NCBI RefSeq assembly: GCF_005233845.1
Contig: NZ_SZQL01000015.1
Location: forward strand, 62,001 to 126,000
Source of the DNA: Ilyomonas limi
GTDB taxonomy: Bacteria > Bacteroidota > Bacteroidia > Chitinophagales > Chitinophagaceae
Direction: 5' to 3'
Length of the DNA stretch: 64,000 bases
The translations under genes were made by a program, and so were the position numbers. Of this stretch, positions 18,101 to 25,018 are shown piece by piece (the first letter of the stretch is position 1; the number at the start of each line of letters is the position of its first letter). The notes beneath the pieces were generated by a model. The model had not been told where the DNA came from. It saw nothing but the letters and a program-made list of their open reading frames with translations, and searched no databases.

Positions 18101-18386
18101 AGTTGAGTCGTTACATGAGAAATTGCAAGATCCTGTTGTTTTGAGGGAGGTAGCAACTCAGGTTGCATTACAAGTTGATGAATATATCAAAGATGCAGTT
18201 TTGGAAAATAGCAAGCCTATTATAGATTGGCAAAATAAAACAAGTATTACTGGTAAACTGGTAATTGAAATCGGAGACTATTTGATTGATGAAGTAAGAG
18301 ACAAATACCATATCCATTTATCGTTTAGCGAGATGGACGAGATTGCCAATAAATATATTGGGGTTGCAAAAATCCGTTATAAGTAA
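15159..18386 (+). CDS. hsdR: Type I restriction subunit HsdR
   Basis: A 1075-residue translocating restriction subunit. The N-terminal nuclease has the PD-(D/E)XK elements IPDLVLF (Asp 155) and MECKRP (Glu 169, Lys 171). The motor has Walker A GSGKS at 350-354, the DEAD-like box VDEGHRTQ around 447-454, motif III ALTGTP and motif VI QAIARVNR. The C-terminal ~300 helical residues would bind the HsdM/HsdS core. Length is typical. The complex cuts unmodified foreign DNA after ATP-driven translocation. Tight spacing to the TIGR04141 gene (4 bp) and overlap of the stop (TAATG) with the next gene show a single transcription unit. All motifs look intact. Confidence 0.96.
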   Translation: MQTPSFKEDHISQIPALQMLQKLGYTYLSPEEIDKIRGGKTTNILLDEILRKQLKEINAQKRISSTKTTYISDANVENAIRALKELPLNEGYIAASETVYNILTLGKTFEQSFDGEIKSISVQYIDWKNIENNVFHVAEEFSVTRSTSKEHYIPDLVLFVNGIPLCIMECKRPNMKEPLAQAISQHLRNQQSDGIRSLYVYSQLILALSCNNALYATNGTPEKFWAHWEEKFQSDEEAAAYRNTLEMIKNQPLTPAQKDKLFADRFRYVRQYFDELKKEIVLPTIQDEYLYGLCRPERLMDIVFNFILFDNGEKKVARYQQYFAIKKAMQRILQIKDGKREGGVIWHTQGSGKSLTMVMLAQAIAMEPSIRNPKIVLVTDRTDLDNQITGTFKKCGKFVENATTGQRLLDLLESKSDAVVTTIINKFTAAVKKIKQPLLSHDIFVLVDEGHRTQHGTFNIEMQKTLPNACFIALTGTPLFKKDKSTAAKFGGIIDTYTVDTAVKDKAVVPLLYEGRLARQLVNEAPLDTFFGMVSEPLTEYQKADFKKKFSRADQLNSAEQKIYAIAWDISRHFRNNWQGTPFKAQLVCDKKLNAIRFKEFLDEIGIVSSDVLISSIDEREGEDSAYEKSSEKENKFWKRMMDEHGNAKTYEKNIINRFKNQKDPEIIIVVDKLLTGFDEPKNTVLYLARNLQGHKLLQAIARVNRVYPDKEFGYIIDYYGVIKNLDDALMLYSALEDFDEEDLEGTLVNISDEIKKLPQKHSELWDIFKTIANKRDAEAYQVLLKDQAIRVVFYDKLAAFAKSLKLALSSIQFHKETDERLLDRYKEDLTMFLKLRIAVIERYSDQVDYKQYEGQIQKLIDTHVTSEKVETITELVNIFDKEKFQQEVENTTGKAAKADKIASRTAKHISEKMEEDPAFYKKFSQMLKETISEYEANRLTETQYLKQVQKIMNNVLAHTDIDVPEALKDKDIAKAFYGLTVESLHEKLQDPVVLREVATQVALQVDEYIKDAVLENSKPIIDWQNKTSITGKLVIEIGDYLIDEVRDKYHIHLSFSEMDEIANKYIGVAKIRYK

Positions 18387-19081
18387 TGATTGATTATATT
18401 GAATTTGGTTCAAAGAAAATAGGTTTTCATTTAGTGTATTCTAATCGAAAATCTTTAGGCATTACCGTTACATCAGACTTAGCGGTTATTGTAAAAGCAC
18501 CAGTTAATACATCCATCAATAAGATAAGGGAAAAACTGTATAATAAAGCATCCTGGATAATAAAACAACAAAGCTTTTTTTTATCCTTTCAACCTAAAAC
18601 ACCTGAAAAAAAGTATATAGCAGGTGAAACTCATTTATATCTTGGCAGGCAATATCGTTTGAAAATTGAACAAGGAAATGAGGAATCTGTAAAGCTGAAA
18701 GGAAAATTTCTTGTAGTAATCACAACCTCACAATCACGATCTAAGCAATTAATAAGAAAGTGGTATCTAAATAATGCTAAGTTGAAATTTCAATTGATAT
18801 CTCAACCGCTTATTCATAGGTTTAGAAAACATGGTGTTGAGCCATCGTCTATTGTTTTGCGCGAAATGCCCACACGATGGGGAAGTTGCACACCTAAAGG
18901 AAAAATCATTTTGAATCCTGAATTAATAAAGGCACCAAGAGGTTGTATAGAGTATGTGATTATTCATGAATTGTGTCATTTGATACATCGTGACCACACG
19001 CAAAAATTTATAGACTTACAAGTTAAAGAAATGCCTGACTGGCAGCAATGGAAGATGAAGTTGGAAAAATTGCTGGCATAG
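18386..19081 (+). CDS. YgjP-like M48-type metallopeptidase (DUF45)
   Basis: A 231-residue zinc metallopeptidase of the YgjP/DUF45 (WLM-like) family. The zinc motif HELCH is at residues 194-198 with a further His at 204 (HRDHTQKF), preceded by the family signature RWGSC at 164-168 and NPELI at 177-181. The start codon overlaps the hsdR stop (TAATG), so it is the last gene of the RM operon. Genes of this family are frequently found behind type I RM genes; a role in processing a restriction component has been supposed but is not known to me. The operon appears to end here, with about 590 bp of non-coding sequence after it. Confidence 0.9.
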   Translation: MIDYIEFGSKKIGFHLVYSNRKSLGITVTSDLAVIVKAPVNTSINKIREKLYNKASWIIKQQSFFLSFQPKTPEKKYIAGETHLYLGRQYRLKIEQGNEESVKLKGKFLVVITTSQSRSKQLIRKWYLNNAKLKFQLISQPLIHRFRKHGVEPSSIVLREMPTRWGSCTPKGKIILNPELIKAPRGCIEYVIIHELCHLIHRDHTQKFIDLQVKEMPDWQQWKMKLEKLLA

Positions 19082-19672
19082 AAAAGACTGTTGTAAAAGT
19101 AATTTAAAGTAGCTGCTAACAATGGTATTGGCTTTGCTCACCAAAGTTGTCAGAGCCTTCCGGTACCTACAAATAAAATCAGAAGATTATTGCTTGTGAC
19201 TGATTACTGCTGATTAATTCTGCCCTGAACATTTATACTATTCACCTTAGCCACTATTTATTGAATAGCTTCTTTTAATTTCATTCTTACTGCTGCTATT
19301 TTATCTTCTTTTCTTTTACTATACTATTTGATAAGACAAACTACTTCAACTTTAAAGAATTCTTCAAACAGAAGAAAGGAACCATTTTGTAAGATATTTA
19401 ACCACTTATAATCCTTAATCAAATACTTCACTTTTTCAGAACTAATTAAGTGCGCTGTTTTGTAACGAACAACGGATAAAAAGAGACGCAAAGTTGTGCA
19501 GGCTGCCATTGTAAAAGCCTGCGCTAAATGCTGCCAAAAGACTACGGCATAAACCATTTCAAGCCCTTTCCTACACTCCCGATTTTATTCCGTTTCCTTT
19601 TGGCTTTGTGTCCAGCCTGCCCTCTCAACAGCTTTCTTTTTTTCCGTTTTTTCTTTTACAAAACAGTTTTTT
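19082..19672. other. Gene-free spacer after the RM operon
   Basis: About 590 bp without a convincing gene. It is AT-rich with T-rich stretches (for example TTTCTTTTTTTCC near 19633-19648). A 77-codon minus-strand frame here (19324-19557) has no recognisable features and is treated as chance. The last ~100 bp should contain the promoter of the GIY-YIG gene. The spacer marks the seam between the restriction cargo and the ICE maintenance genes. Confidence 0.6.
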
Positions 19673-19930
19673 ATGGTTTACCTGATTCACTTCCAAGAGA
19701 AATTACACCATGCTCAACATTACATTGGCTATGTTGATAATAACCTCAAACAACGCATCAGAATGCATAGAAGTAATAAGGGAGCTAAGTTGTTAATAGC
19801 AGTAAACAACAAAGGCATTCAGTGGGAAGTCGTAAGAGTGTGGGAAGAAGGTAATCGCGAGTTAGAACGCCGGTTGAAAAACTGTAAAAAGTCTCGCTGT
19901 TTTTGTCCTGTTTGCCGTAGTAGCAGCTAA
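19673..19930 (+). CDS. Small GIY-YIG nuclease-domain protein
   Basis: An 85-residue protein with the GIY-YIG layout: VYLIHF at residues 2-7, HYIGYVDN at 16-23, a basic segment LKQRIRMHRS with the family Arg, and RELERRLKNCKKSR carrying the likely metal-binding Glu. A Cys-rich end (CFCPVC) is unusual and may bind zinc. Such single-domain proteins (UPF0213-like) occur in many Bacteroidota ICEs near ssb; the family cuts DNA or repair intermediates, but the role here is unknown. It starts the plus-strand maintenance block. Confidence 0.8.
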   Translation: MVYLIHFQEKLHHAQHYIGYVDNNLKQRIRMHRSNKGAKLLIAVNNKGIQWEVVRVWEEGNRELERRLKNCKKSRCFCPVCRSSS

Positions 19931-19979
19931 CTCATTATCATTAAACATCATTCACCTGCAACTGTAAACTATATAAGTT

Positions 19980-20189
19980 ATGCAAACACAACAATTATCA
20001 CGACTTATGTACCTGTCGTGGGAAATACAACATAAAAAGCATTGCAGCCGTAGCAAAGCAATGGTAGCTGCATGGGCGATCATGCTAAACGAAGACATCA
20101 CTATCTATTATCTCGTCCGGAGGCATTCACGTAGCTACAATCCAAATAAAACTGAACCATCAGAACTTTCATTATTCACTAATCAATAA
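19980..20189 (+). CDS. Small ICE-associated protein, unknown
   Basis: A 69-residue basic protein (LMYLSWEIQHKKHCSRSKAM, then AWAIMLNEDITIYYLVRRHS). No domain recognised, but short proteins of this type, with the SKAMxxAWAI pattern, occur before ssb in related elements as I recall. It lies 29 bp upstream of ssb on the same strand and 49 bp behind the GIY-YIG gene, so it is probably co-transcribed. A DNA-related accessory role is plausible from its charge and position only. Confidence 0.6.
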   Translation: MQTQQLSRLMYLSWEIQHKKHCSRSKAMVAAWAIMLNEDITIYYLVRRHSRSYNPNKTEPSELSLFTNQ

Positions 20190-20218
20190 TCATTTATTCA
20201 CAATTAAAATATACAATT

Positions 20219-20626
20219 ATGGAACTCACAGGAAGATTAACAGCGGATGCAGTTATTAAAGCATTACCCGACGAAAGACAAGTGGTAAACTTTAGCATTG
20301 CCATCAATGATTACCACCGTCCAAAAGGTGCGGCAGAAGGTAAAGAATTTACCTTATATGTGTCTTGCAGCTATTGGAAAAGTACAGGCGTAGCAGCAAA
20401 GCTTTTGAAAGGTACCATAGTTGAGGTTAGTGGCAGGATGTACATTAGAGCTTACATAGGTACAGATAACGAACCCAAAGCCTCTTTGAACCTTCATTGC
20501 AACAGCATTAAAGTACATGGTTCCAGCAGTAAAAAACAGCATGGAAATAGTGAGGAAGCTAAGCCAGAAGCACCAGTTGAAAATATGGTTGCACAAATGG
20601 AACCGGAGGACGATATCCCGTTCTAA
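20219..20626 (+). CDS. ssb: Single-stranded DNA-binding protein
   Basis: A 135-residue SSB with an OB-fold N-terminus (MELTGRLTADAVI, VVNFSIAINDY, VEVSGRMY) and a disordered tail ending in the acidic tip DDIPF, which recruits repair and replication partners. This is an element-borne copy that protects the transferred single strand during conjugation and early establishment in the recipient. It lies in the plus-strand maintenance block. The typical chromosomal Bacteroidota SSB is of similar length, so the ICE copy is distinguished by its location rather than its sequence. Confidence 0.93.
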   Translation: MELTGRLTADAVIKALPDERQVVNFSIAINDYHRPKGAAEGKEFTLYVSCSYWKSTGVAAKLLKGTIVEVSGRMYIRAYIGTDNEPKASLNLHCNSIKVHGSSSKKQHGNSEEAKPEAPVENMVAQMEPEDDIPF

Positions 20627-20749
20627 TTACTATTTCTTTTCGTCAGCCCTCAACCCTTATAAAACACATTTCTTAATCATTTAATTATCAACCAACAAAA
20701 CCGCAGCAGGACCGCCTGCGGGATAGAAATAAAAGCTTGGCAATATACT

Positions 20750-21790
20750 ATGGCACATAACATTCATTTTAACGAAGCAACAAATCAACACAGCTTCTTT
20801 TCCGTACAGGAAAAGCCCTGGCATGGCTTAGGTAAAATTGTAAAAGATTACCCTACCAGCAAACAAGCATTGGAGTTTGCAAGATTGGATTTTGAGGTAG
20901 AGAAAAGAGGGCTCTTCACTGTCAACAAGCATAACGGCAATGCAGACTTGATAGTACCCGAACACTTTGCTACGGTACGCACCGATACACAGGCTGTTTT
21001 GGGAGTTGTGGGTAAGCAATATGAAGTAGTACAAAACAGAGATGCGTTTACCTTTTTTGATGCTATTGTACAAGGTGAGGGCATACTGTACGAAACAGCC
21101 GGTGCATTAGGCAAAGGAGAACGTATCTTCATAACTGCTAAATTGCCCAACTACATCACTGTTGGAAGGGAGGATTTGATTGAACAATATTTGTTTCTTA
21201 CGACCTCGCATGATGGCACCGGCAGCATCACAGCCGCTTTTACTCCCATTCGTATCGTTTGCAACAATACGCTCAATGCTGCGCTGAGGAATAAAAGCAA
21301 CAGCGTTAAGATACGCCATACCAATAATGCAAAGCAAAAATTAGAACAGGCGCATCAACTAATGGGCATTACCAACACCCTTTCCTCTCAATTAGAAACC
21401 ATCTTTAATAACTGGTCTAAGGTGCGCATTACTGATAAAGAAGTGTACAAATTAATCCAGCTTGCATTGATACCCAATAAGGAGGTATTACAAAACATTC
21501 AAAGAGGAAGAGAAGACGAACTATCTACCTATTTTCTCAACACCTGCAATCATGCCTATGAATATGCTTTGGGCAATGAAACACAACAGTTAGAAACCAC
21601 AAGAGGCACTTTGTTTGGCGCCTATAATGGTGTAACAGGATACTTTCAAAATGTGCGGAACTACAAGGACAAGGAGGCTAAAATGAAGTCGTTATTACTT
21701 GGCGGTACTGGTCAGGCAAGAACACAGGCAGCCTTTAACCTATGCACCGCTTACGCGAGCAAAGGTGCAGATGCATTTTTGTTGAATTAA
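20750..21790 (+). CDS. DUF932 / TIGR03299 phage-plasmid protein
   Basis: A 346-residue protein of the DUF932 family (TIGR03299). Signatures are the N-terminal SFFSVQEKPWHGLGK, then VVGKQYEVVQNRDAFTFFD, TSHDGTGSITAAFTPIRIVC and NTLNAAL. It is found in phages, plasmids and ICEs next to ssb and radC. Its biochemical function is not established to my knowledge; it resembles the anti-restriction/replication support group. Length is close to the family norm. Plus strand, about 120 bp behind ssb and 70 bp in front of the MutS-domain gene. Confidence 0.9.
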   Translation: MAHNIHFNEATNQHSFFSVQEKPWHGLGKIVKDYPTSKQALEFARLDFEVEKRGLFTVNKHNGNADLIVPEHFATVRTDTQAVLGVVGKQYEVVQNRDAFTFFDAIVQGEGILYETAGALGKGERIFITAKLPNYITVGREDLIEQYLFLTTSHDGTGSITAAFTPIRIVCNNTLNAALRNKSNSVKIRHTNNAKQKLEQAHQLMGITNTLSSQLETIFNNWSKVRITDKEVYKLIQLALIPNKEVLQNIQRGREDELSTYFLNTCNHAYEYALGNETQQLETTRGTLFGAYNGVTGYFQNVRNYKDKEAKMKSLLLGGTGQARTQAAFNLCTAYASKGADAFLLN

Positions 21791-21861
21791 GATAATAGAG
21801 GAGCAGGGAATTATACCTGCTCCCTTTAAACTTATTTATCAATCCACTTAAATCAAAAAAC

Positions 21862-22179
21862 ATGACCATAAATATCATCAGCAAGGATGGAGAAGCCAAC
21901 CTGCGTAATAACAGCTTTCTTGCATGGCAACATATCAAGATGAAATATATGGATGCTATTATTTTAGTAAGACACGAAAACGAATACTACACTTTTGGTA
22001 GCGATGCCGAAATAGTAGCCGGTTTGTTAAACATAGAACCTGTTAAAGACGGCGAAGAAAGAATTACCTGCCGTCTGCCATACTATTATACAGATTGGCT
22101 GTTGCCAAAGCTGGTAAAAGCAGGTTACCGGGTTGCATTAGGCGAGCCATTATACTTTAAACTAAAAGGGGTAAGTTAG
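21862..22179 (+). CDS. Free-standing MutS domain I-like mini-protein
   Basis: A 105-residue protein resembling only the N-terminal mismatch-contact domain of MutS. The segment MKYMDAIILVRHENEYYTFGSDAEIVAGLL corresponds in pattern to the MutS start (K-YPDA-LLFR-GDFYE-F--DA---S--L, recalled consensus), quoted here as two joined pieces of under 20 residues each: MKYMDAIILVRHENEYY and TFGSDAEIVAGLL. The tail TDWLLPKLVKAGYRVALGEP matches the end of that domain. The Phe-x-Glu wedge of true MutS is replaced by Tyr-Tyr-Thr, so mismatch intercalation is doubtful. There is no ATPase or clamp. Such mini-proteins accompany DUF932 and RadC genes in Bacteroidota ICEs. A strong terminator follows the stop. 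Confidence 0.78.
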   Translation: MTINIISKDGEANLRNNSFLAWQHIKMKYMDAIILVRHENEYYTFGSDAEIVAGLLNIEPVKDGEERITCRLPYYYTDWLLPKLVKAGYRVALGEPLYFKLKGVS

Positions 22180-22188
22180 TTGAAGTGA

Positions 22189-22216
22189 GAAAGCGGCTCT
22201 GTACAGAGCCGCTTTC
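22189..22216 (+). terminator. Intrinsic terminator after the MutS-domain gene
   Basis: A perfect 14-bp inverted repeat without loop (GAAAGCGGCTCTGT at 22189-22202 and its complement at 22203-22216) is followed by TTTTCC. It lies 10 bp after the stop of the 21862-22179 gene and closes the ssb-DUF932-MutS-domain transcript. Confidence 0.85.
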
Positions 22217-22498
22217 TTTTCCTAAAAGAAAGCTTGGCAAAGAAAAGATAGCCAGAAGGCAACCGCTGGTTGAGTCTTTTGTTTTTTCAAATAAACCTTA
22301 CTAAAAAGTTATTGGTTTCTTCCTTTATTCTGCTACAAAGTTAGCCCACGGCGCTGCTGAAGCGGCAAGGGAATTTCCGGCATAAACCCATTGCTTCCTT
22401 AACAGGATAAGTTTTGCGTGGCATTGAACATTTATTCCGTTCCTCCTTTGCCTTTATTGCGCCGGGGCTGATGGTGCACCATAATAAAATTTAAAACT
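22217..22498. other. Conserved-looking ICE spacer before radC
   Basis: About 280 bp with no gene. It is GC-richer than most spacers here and contains stretches such as CTACAAAGTTAGCCCACGGC and CTGCTGAAGCGGCAAGGG, which I recall as typical of Bacteroidota ICEs at this position. Function unknown; it may hold the radC promoter or a structured leader. Confidence 0.45.
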
Positions 22499-22981
22499 AT
22501 GAAAAAGATTATGGAAGGCCTTTGCACAGCACAAGAGGGTATGCAGGTAAGTGAAGTAGAACTGGTGTATAAAACCAAAATAAAAGCTACTGAAAGATTA
22601 CAGGTAAGTACTTCAAAAGAGGTATATGAGCTATTGAAAAGACACTGGGATGAAAATAAGATTGAATTTGTTGAACAGTTCAAAATTTTATTGCTCAACC
22701 GGGCTAATAAAGTATTAGGCATTTACGAAATATCTACAGGTGGACTTGTAGGCACAGTAGCCGATCCAAAGTTGATTTTCATAGCCGCTTTAAAAGTAGC
22801 AGCAAGCCATATCATTTTAGCTCATAATCATCCTTCCGGCAATTTAAATCCGAGCATTCAGGATAAACAGCTTACTCAAAAAATTAAGGAAGGTGGGAAA
22901 CTGCTGGAGATAGTAGTAATGGATCATTTAATCATCTCCAAAGACGGTTATTACTCCTTTGCTGATGAAGGATGGATGTAA
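22499..22981 (+). CDS. radC: RadC-family JAB-domain protein
   Basis: A 160-residue RadC-like protein without the usual helix-hairpin-helix N-terminus. The JAMM metal motif is complete: HNHPSGNLNPSIQD (residues ~119-132) fits HxHx7Sx2D, with an upstream Glu in GIYEIS. ICE and plasmid RadC proteins of this short form are common beside ssb and primase genes. The name comes from an old, disputed link with recombination repair; the activity is unproven. An intrinsic terminator follows directly. Confidence 0.9.
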   Translation: MKKIMEGLCTAQEGMQVSEVELVYKTKIKATERLQVSTSKEVYELLKRHWDENKIEFVEQFKILLLNRANKVLGIYEISTGGLVGTVADPKLIFIAALKVAASHIILAHNHPSGNLNPSIQDKQLTQKIKEGGKLLEIVVMDHLIISKDGYYSFADEGWM

Positions 22982-22986
22982 ATTAA

Positions 22987-23027
22987 AGCAGCAAGCTATT
23001 TAAAGTAGATTTAGAAAGCTTGCTGCT
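22987..23027. terminator. Bidirectional intrinsic terminator between radC and the convergent small gene
   Basis: AGCAGCAAGCT at 22987-22997 pairs perfectly with AGCTTGCTGCT at 23017-23027 around a 19-base loop. It is followed by ATTTTTTTG on the plus strand, so it stops radC transcription. On the minus strand the stem is followed by TTTAATT, which can also serve the convergent gene ending at 23057. Confidence 0.8.
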
Positions 23028-23056
23028 ATTTTTTTGTTCATTCAAACTGCAAGCTA

Positions 23057-23347
23057 TCACTTAGCAGATAATGCAATCAGTTTACTGTTCATTTCCTGCA
23101 AGCCTGCTTTGTTTAGTAATTCATCCGATAATGCACTTAATTCGATAAGTGTTTCCTTGCTGGCAATATTTACTATTGTTTGCTCGCCCCCTCCTCCTTC
23201 TTTATTTGCCAAGCCCAGTTCAATCACTTTGGCAAGCAATAATATATTTTTCCTTGGCATGTTCAGCGCAACTTTTACCGATTCATTCATACCTGGAGAA
23301 ATGAGCAGTGTTTCATACACAATGGCGATGTCTTTTGTTGATAGCAT
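23057..23347 (-). CDS. Small conserved ICE protein, unknown
   Basis: A 96-residue, largely helical protein (STKDIAIVYETLLISPGMNE, then NMPRKNILLLAKVIELGL, then IELSALSDELLNKAGL). I recall similar proteins at the same place, convergent with radC, in other Bacteroidota ICEs, which is why this frame is chosen over the overlapping plus-strand frame 23034-23489. No domain name known. It shares a bidirectional terminator with radC. Its start is ~150 bp from the divergent primase gene. Confidence 0.65.
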   Translation of the reverse strand: MLSTKDIAIVYETLLISPGMNESVKVALNMPRKNILLLAKVIELGLANKEGGGGEQTIVNIASKETLIELSALSDELLNKAGLQEMNSKLIALSAK

Positions 23348-23494
23348 AAGTCAAAATTTTATTTCACAAAATCATTTTCACGATGGTAAAAATATAGAGG
23401 AATATGGGGCATATCCTCTTCATTTTTTGAATAGGTCATTGTTCACTTCACATTCTACTTTCACACCTGTTAATCTGATTTGTGAATAAGAAAA

Positions 23495-24448
23495 ATGTGG
23501 ACAATGAACATCAGCAACAAACCGCTCACCTGTGCGGAAGTAAAAAGCAGGGACATGGTAGATTATTTAGCATCATTAGGCTTTGAACCAAAAAGAATCA
23601 GCAGGCAACATTACTGGTATATTTCGCCTTTCCGTAATGAACGCACGGCCTCTTTCAAAGTAAACAGAGCATTAAACAAATGGTATGACTTCGGAGAAGG
23701 GCGTGGAGGTAATTTAATTGACTTTGGTGTATTATATTTTAAGTGTTCTGTAAGTGAGTTTTTGAAACAACTACCGCTCACATCTCTTCAACATCAACCA
23801 CATATTTTACCTCCTGAACGCCAAAAGTTAGAGGAAGGATTAATTACAATTTTGAAAGTAGAAAAGCTCTCTTCTCCGGTCCTATTCCACTATCTAAAAC
23901 ATAGAAAAATTGATTCTGAAGTTGCACAGTCATTTTGCAAAGAAGTAATGTTTGAGTTGTACAAGAAAAAATATTACGCTATCGGCTTTAAAAACGATGC
24001 AAATGGCTACGAATTACGCAACCAATTTTTCAAAGGAAGCAGCCAGCCAAAAGGCATCACAACAATTGAAGGCAAAGAGCAAAAGTTGGTAGTATTTGAA
24101 GGCTTTTTTGACTTTCTTTCCTACCTAACAATTTACAAATATTCAGCATACTTAATTGAAGATTGTTTAATTCTGAATTCACTTTCATTTTTAAACAAGG
24201 CTAAACCTTTATTAAAGAATTATAATCAGGTACATCTCTTTTTAGACCGTGATACAAAAGGACAAAATTGCACCTTGGAACTTCTTTTATTGGGAAGCCA
24301 TATACAGGATGAAAGTCATCTATACCATCGTAACAAAGATCTTAATGAATGGCTGATGAACTTTGGCATACCTAAAAACTTAGCCCCACAAACAAACTGT
24401 AATAACATACAGCAGACTACCGAAAACAGTATTGGGCAACCTGATTAA
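23495..24448 (+). CDS. Toprim-domain primase-like protein
   Basis: A 317-residue mobilization-type primase. The N-terminal region resembles the CHC2 zinc-finger fold (WYISPFRNERTASFKVN, KWYDFGEGRGGNLIDF) but has lost the metal-binding Cys/His set. The Toprim part shows LVVFEGFFDFLSYL (Glu) and LFLDRDTKGQ (Asp-x-Asp) around residues 200-265. It would prime the complementary strand on transferred DNA. Start: ATG at 23495, with another Met at 23504 as an alternative. It lies upstream of the candidate oriT and the relaxase genes, as expected. Confidence 0.88.
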   Translation: MWTMNISNKPLTCAEVKSRDMVDYLASLGFEPKRISRQHYWYISPFRNERTASFKVNRALNKWYDFGEGRGGNLIDFGVLYFKCSVSEFLKQLPLTSLQHQPHILPPERQKLEEGLITILKVEKLSSPVLFHYLKHRKIDSEVAQSFCKEVMFELYKKKYYAIGFKNDANGYELRNQFFKGSSQPKGITTIEGKEQKLVVFEGFFDFLSYLTIYKYSAYLIEDCLILNSLSFLNKAKPLLKNYNQVHLFLDRDTKGQNCTLELLLLGSHIQDESHLYHRNKDLNEWLMNFGIPKNLAPQTNCNNIQQTTENSIGQPD

Positions 24449-24625
24449 AGAGTACAGACAATCAAAAGGAATATTCCAGATGATGCAAAAGGCTTCGGAT
24501 TGCCTCTTTTGCGCAATCTGCCAGAAGTACGATTGTATCACACAACCGGCTTCTGTCCGCCCGTTCACTCCGAAGTCGTTGGGCGTATAAACTTTAAAAG
24601 AATTTAGAAACTGTGTAAAAGATAA
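24449..24625. other. Candidate origin of transfer (oriT) region
   Basis: A 177-bp non-coding gap directly upstream of the relaxosome and relaxase genes, the usual site of oriT in Bacteroidota elements. It contains GC-rich motifs unlike the flanks, including GGCTTCGGATTGCC (from about 24503) and TCCGAAGTCGTTGGGCG (from about 24569), which hold the oppositely oriented pieces CTTCGGA and TCCGAAG, and CGCCC...GGGCG near 24559-24585. The nick site cannot be told from sequence alone. Confidence 0.4.
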
Positions 24626-25018
24626 GTGATGAGCGAAACAAAAAAGAACCATTCCAAATGGCTGCATATCCGGTTGAAAGAAGAAGAATACAATAAGATT
24701 CACAAAAAGTTTGAGGCATCAACTTGCCGCAAACTAAGTGAATACGCAAGGCGAATTCTGCTCGATAAAGTGGTTACCATAAATCAGCGCAACCAATCCC
24801 TCGATGCCTTTATGGCAGAAATGATTCGCTTACGAAATGAGCTGCACAATGTTGAAAACAACTTTAATCAGGCAGTAAAAAAACTACACACATTACAAAA
24901 AATAGATGAATTTAAATCATGGCTTTTGCTTTATGAAACAACAAGAAAAATGTTGCTTGAAAAAGTGGAAAACATAAAACAAAAAATAGCTCAAATTTCC
25001 GACAAATGGTTGCAATAG
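24626..25018 (+). CDS. Relaxosome accessory protein (MobB/MobC-like)
   Basis: A 130-residue basic protein. The N-terminal ~50 residues look like a ribbon-helix-helix DNA-binding fold (KWLHIRLKEEEYNKIHKKFE, then RKLSEYARRILL), and the rest is a long coiled coil. This is the form of plasmid mobilization relaxosome proteins that bind oriT and load the relaxase. The end overlaps the relaxase start by 13 bases, showing translational coupling. Naming differs between elements (MobA, MobB, MbpA, MobC), so no symbol is given. Confidence 0.85.
   Translation: MMSETKKNHSKWLHIRLKEEEYNKIHKKFEASTCRKLSEYARRILLDKVVTINQRNQSLDAFMAEMIRLRNELHNVENNFNQAVKKLHTLQKIDEFKSWLLLYETTRKMLLEKVENIKQKIAQISDKWLQ

Noticed and set aside
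19324-19557. 77-codon minus-strand frame after the RM operon
   Set aside because: No family, no context and atypical composition; judged to be chance in a T-rich spacer.
23034-23489. 151-codon plus-strand frame between radC and the primase
   Set aside because: It overlaps the minus-strand gene 23057-23347, which resembles proteins known at this place, while the plus frame has a low-complexity, Ser/Phe-rich look without features.
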